Positions 60,031-64,000 of a stretch of 64,000 bases of DNA are shown piece after piece. Within the stretch, counting starts at the first letter, position 1. The number at the start of each line of letters is the position of its first letter. Under the pieces are notes generated by a model. That model saw only the letters and a program-made list of their open reading frames with translations, did not search any database and was not told where the DNA came from. The stretch is taken from assembly GCA_016647705.1 (NCBI GenBank), contig CM028330.1, positions 35,911,534 through 35,975,533 of the forward strand, read 5' to 3'. The position numbers and the translations under genes were made by a program. Source of the stretch: Eucommia ulmoides. Lineage: Eukaryota > Streptophyta > Magnoliopsida > Garryales > Eucommiaceae.

Positions 60031-60179
60031 TTTCTTATTTATTTTTTATGAGATAAGTACATGAATCGCATCAATGATATGTGGATATATATTTTTTATT
60101 TTGTCAAGAACACTCCAACAGAATTCACTTGCTTAGGCAAGTTTAATGTTTAGGTTTAGGTTTTTAGTTCAAAAAGAAA

Positions 60180-60210
<31 letters not shown>

Positions 60211-60389
60211 TAGTATATGTGTCGGTCCTACTTGTAACTAAAAAAAACAGAAATATTTCTGAAGAAGATGCACACATATCTCCGAAGGAATAGAAGTCAT
60301 CCCTTTATTCCGATTTTTTAGCCACAAGGGTCTCGACGGAGTATATATATATGGTGTCAGTCCACAAGCCAGATGACTTAGTGCCAGGC
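60031..60389. other. Unassigned DNA inside O2, left of T2
   Basis: About 360 bases not found in O1. They hold a short palindrome acttgcttaggcaagt (60127-60142), an A-run followed by (TA)n (60174-60213) and aaatatttctgaag words. With 63176-63254 they form about 0.45 kb of DNA that separated the O2 LTR before T2 arrived. Confidence 0.5.
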
Positions 60390-60746
60390 TGTAAGACCTC
60401 GATTTAGCTCGTACGTCATTTTAATTTCAATTGAGAGCATTTAGAAAATTTCGGGAGAAAATTGGAAAAAAATAAAATAAAATAAAATAAAATAAAATAA
60501 AAGTAAAGTAAAATAATAATGCTAATAATAAATAAAAATAAAATAAAATGATTATTGGGTCAAATTGCAAATTTGGGAACTTATTCTGAATTTGAGATGT
60601 ACAAATTGTAGTCAAATTCCAGAATAAATTATTTTAAGAATCGAAATGCAATTTAAGAAAAAACTTAAAAAAATAAATGAGATTAAAATAAAACATAGGG
60701 GAAGATGGGGGGAGAAAAGGGTAATTTAAATAAAGATTTTTTTTAT

Positions 60747-60750
60747 GTAT

Positions 60751-60838
<88 letters not shown>
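60747..60838. repeat. (TA)n microsatellite, about 90 bp
   Basis: Pure ta repeats followed by catgtgtgtgcg. It lies in T2; T1 has a shorter (TA)n (50694-50717) where C2 inserted. Confidence 0.95.
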
Positions 60839-60841
<3 letters not shown>

Positions 60842-62439
60842 GTGTGTGCGTTGGAGGGATGCAGCCGGCCGACAGGGAGATCGAGAAGATGGAGTTCAAC
60901 GTGGTGGACGATTGATCAAGCCTACACCACCATTCTCATGCATATATATACACATGCACACCACGTCGATTTCACCTCGGAAGAATGAACCATGATCTCA
61001 GAAATCTAGAGAGAGAAAGAGAGAGAGAGAGGAGGTCCGGCGGTCAGAGGGGTGTACTGGGTCGCCGGTGAGAAAGGTGATCGACAGTGACGTAGAGGCA
61101 GTCGACGACGTGGCGGTGTGTGCACTCTGTTCGTTGCGTGTGTGTGTGTGTCCAGTGTTCAGGTGATCATCGACGTCGGTGTGTGATTTCGTGCTAGCTG
61201 AAGCAGAGCAGAAACAAAAATGGCAGACGGTTTGATCGTTGCAGGTTGGTCTGTTCCGTTCCGTTCCGTTTAGGGACTGGTGAGTGTGTGTGGGTTTTGT
61301 GTTGTTGTTCGGCGCATGGGTGTTCCTCCGGCGGTGACGGTGTGCGTTAGGTGTGGGGGTTGTGTGTGTCCAACAGATGGGTATGATAGTTCGGTTGTAG
61401 AAGTGTCGGTGGTGGTTGTTGATCAACGGTGCCGTTGTGCAGAACCGGCGGTGAGGATCAGCTGAGGGGTGAGAAGTGGCTGGCGGTCGACGACAGTAGA
61501 GAGAGAGAGAGAAGTAGGCCGGCTGAACTGAAACGGAACTGTGAAGCAGACGCTGAAACAGAGAAAGAAGAAAAAAAAATTACGCAAACCCCCCCAGTAG
61601 AATCCAAAAATCCATCTCGCAGCAGACGAAAAATCCGAGAGAGGTAGAATTCCGAGCTTTCTTAATTGATGAATTTAATTGTCTCGTGGGTGGGTATGAA
61701 ACTAATTATTAGTATTGAAATGTCAAAAACAAAAATAATAAATAATGGGACCGTTAATATGAACACAGTTTATATAGTAAACCGGAACGAAACAATGCTG
61801 ATTTAATAATAAAATTCCAAAAGAAAAGGCGAGAAATAGGAATTAAGGAAATTAGGGTTGCATGGCGTGGTTTGGGGGTTTTTATACAAAATATTAATTT
61901 AGGCCCTGTCACTATTAGATTCGCAGGCACCGGAGTCCTAGTAGAAAATAAGCGGTCGAGTCTACGGAAACGGATACTCAGGTGAGTGTACTGTCTTCTT
62001 GCCAAACTATTTTTCTATGAATATATGTGATGAAATATGTGATTATTTAAACTGTATGAATTTGTAAATGATATGGATCAAGCAGGATTTGAGTGAGTTG
62101 GTAAAACTGGATTTTCGGAAGATTTCGATAATTTTCGAAAAGAAGTGGAGAATGAATTTTTGTTGGATTTGGTGAAATTAAACAGTGTTTTTAAAATAAA
62201 ATAGAAAACATCTATTTTTCTAAAATGCCTGGTTTTCAAAAAAAAATAAGGGGTGAAAAAGTGGTTTTGATAGAATCGGACGTTTTCTTTAAAAGGAAAT
62301 GCGAAATATGATTTTTGGATTTAAAAGTTGGTTTTGAGGAAAAGAGATAGACGTGGTGATTTGACGATGTTGAGTAAACGATATTTATGGAGTTATGATT
62401 CGATGATGCTATATTTGATTTTGACGATGCCATGGTTGT

Positions 62440-62560
62440 TCTCCCCGAAAGGGGTGTGGTTTCTCCCCGTAAGGGGTGTGGATTCTTCCCATGGGATATG
62501 GATGTTTCTCCCCGTAAGGGGTGTGAATTATATTTTTCTCCAAAAAGGGGTGTGGATATT
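62440..62560. repeat. Short CCCC/GGGG inverted-type repeats in T2
   Basis: Four or five units of ctccccgtaaggggtgtgg. Each unit is itself a small inverted repeat (cccc...gggg). They occupy the place of the 40-bp array in the T1 LTRs. Confidence 0.75.
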
Positions 62561-63175
62561 TCGTAGGAAGGCATTCCTACGGATGTTACGGTACCGTTGC
62601 AACTCCCAATCGTGAGGTTAAAACGATCACTATGGCTAGCCAGTGTGTGTGTTGTGGTGGAGTGGTGTGTTTAAGATGTGTGTTTGAGGTGTGTGTTTGA
62701 GATGTGGTATTTTACTCATATTGGATGATTTATTATTTATTATGGTAATCGGTATGATTTTATACTAGATGAAACTTATCTATATCACTGCTGATATACT
62801 TATGCTTGATTCATATTTAATTATGGTGATATTTGGAACGTGTTATTATTTTAAAAAAATGTTTTACTAAGAAGGCAGTACACTCGCAGGTACAACAGCT
62901 AGGAGTCGGTCCCCTACTGGCACTAGGTAGAGCTATGTGATGGAGTCATATAGGCAATCGATAGAAGATGTCAAAGGCGAACCTATAAAAGGTTCATGGA
63001 TAAATATTTTCAGTTCATAAATTTCGGGACGGGCGTGTCCCCCATAATAGATGTTTGTATTATTAAATGTGTGTATAGTTTATTTCATTAGTTTATTTGT
63101 GAATTTTGGAGATGTCCTGTTATAGTCACGCCAGTCTCGGGATGACGGGTGTCCGGGATGGGATGTGACACAGGC

Positions 63176-63254
63176 TGTGATCTAGACTATTGCAGAAATG
63201 TAAAAGTTAGTTGTTAGTAGTTAGTGGTTAGCAGTCAATAATTAGAGGTTTGTT
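63176..63254. other. Unassigned DNA inside O2, right of T2
   Basis: Short gttagtagttagtggttag repeats, then the O2 LTR resumes. Same segment as 60031-60389, split by T2. Confidence 0.5.
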
Positions 63255-64000
63255 TAGAGTTTTTTAGAGTTCGGTTTCATGTATTCTTGAGAGAATCAAA
63301 GATGTTAGGCACAACTTATGGTGTGATTGATATTTTTCACATGTTCTTGATATTCTTGACATATTTTTGTATGTTTTTGACTTGTTTCTTAATATATACA
63401 CTATGTACATGAAATATGAATCTAAGAACTAACCAAACCTACTATACAAGCAATATGACAATATTTAAGCAATATCGAAGGGCATTTAAGAAAACTTACC
63501 TAACTTAGGGGAGTGGTCTTTCTCTAAGTGATTTCATTCTTCTCCTTCTTTGATTTTCTCAATTGTTCTTCGACAACTTCTTGAGATCTTCCTCCAAGAT
63601 CCTCAAGAACACCTTTAGGAAGCTATTTTGATAGAATTTTGGGGTGTTTTTGGAATAAAAGGTTTGACAATTCCCCAAACCCTAGAGAGAAATTCGAGAT
63701 TAGTGAGAGAGTCTTGGATCAAGCCCTTCAAAATGTGAAAACAGACTGCCTATTTATAGGTATGGGGGAACCTATGCATTGGCCAATGCTCAGGGTATCC
63801 CAGCCTGCTCCTTAGAGGTTGTTTGGTCTAGGTGTGGCCCTTTAATGTCTCCTAGCTTGATAATTTTTGACAAATCTTAACAATTCACTAAGATTTCCTA
63901 AGATTTTATAATGATAGCAAAATCTCAAAATATCTTAAGCAATTATTGACAATCATTACTCACGATTGGTAATGATTGATCATCATTAGCAATCATTGGT

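Larger units (their letters stand above)
60390..63170 (+). mobile_element. T2: solo LTR of the T (Tekay-like) family
   Basis: Starts TGTAAGACC and ends GTGACA, with the exact target duplication caggc at 60385-60389 and 63171-63175. Its ends and inner landmarks (ggtaccgttgcaactcc near 62590, tgacgggt near 63143) match T1 LTRs read in reverse. No interior, so an LTR-LTR recombination product. It is in the opposite orientation to T1 and about 2.8 kb long. It contains a (TA)n of about 90 bp and TG-rich tracts. Confidence 0.85.
59269..64000 (-). mobile_element. O2: third O-family LTR, running out of the window
   Basis: 59269-60030 matches 19280-20040 of O1 (including two bridge motifs at 59843 and 59941), and 63255-64000 matches 20060-20860. 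Between them lies other DNA with solo LTR T2. There is no primer site on its left, so it is either the left (3') LTR of an element continuing to the right or a solo LTR. A minus-strand TATA-like box (cctataaata) is at 63751-63760. Confidence 0.8.

Noticed and set aside
60149-60164. taggtttaggttttta resembling telomere repeats
   Set aside because: Only two imperfect units; the plant telomere unit is TTTAGGG and no array is present.
60998-61426. 142-codon minus-strand frame
   Set aside because: It is inside solo LTR T2, over a TG-rich tract, with a His/Thr/Asn-rich product like the T1 low-complexity frames.

Overview
This window looks like intergenic heterochromatin of a flowering plant, probably a eudicot. 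It is AT-rich and is built almost entirely of LTR retrotransposons of plant-specific lineages inserted into one another. I recognise no intact host gene, no RNA gene and no CRISPR array. The species cannot be told from the sequence. I use local names: O = Tat/Ogre-primed large derivative, A = Athila-like Ty3/gypsy, C = Copia-primed gag-only element, T = Tekay/Del-like chromovirus.

Layout. 1-1252 is a worn fragment that may come from a putative gypsy-type transposon gene. 1253-~21510 is O1 (minus strand), with about 6.6 kb of non-coding, repeat-rich internal DNA. C1 (2119-10898, plus) sits in its left LTR, and a solo A-family LTR (A3, 4585-6128) sits inside C1. At ~21510 O1 abuts A1 (to 58418, plus), an Athila-like element with gag, protease, RT, RNase H and integrase remnants. 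A1 received A2 (23160-28942, minus) in its gag region and T1 (36522-58001, minus) in its 3' LTR. T1 received A4 (40576-45923, minus) in its RNase H region and C2 (50719-57786, plus) in its right LTR. After a short spacer of unknown origin (58419-59268), O2, a third O-family LTR, starts at 59269 and runs out of the window. It is interrupted by about 0.45 kb of unassigned DNA that carries a solo T-family LTR (T2, 60390-63170).

The nesting is supported by 5-bp target duplications: exact for T1 (actca), A4 (gtctc), C2 (atatt) and T2 (caggc), near-exact for A2 and C1. By-eye LTR divergence agrees with the order: O1 and A1 about 12-13%, then C1, A2 and T1 about 8%, then A4 about 6% and C2 about 5%. 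At a commonly used plant rate this is roughly 2 to 5 million years.

How the parts work together. Only A1 and T1 show pol domains, and both are broken. O1, C1, C2, A2 and A4 keep LTRs, primer site and polypurine tract but little or no coding sequence, so they would have depended on proteins from other copies. The most unusual structures are a phased array of paired GTCGAC sites in all four C LTRs (sites exactly 12 bp apart, pairs about 52 bp apart), an in-frame 63-bp repeat behind a zinc knuckle in C1 and C2, a motif of about 65 bp scattered at least twelve times through O1, and a run of CCTAGG palindromes about 21 bp apart in A4.
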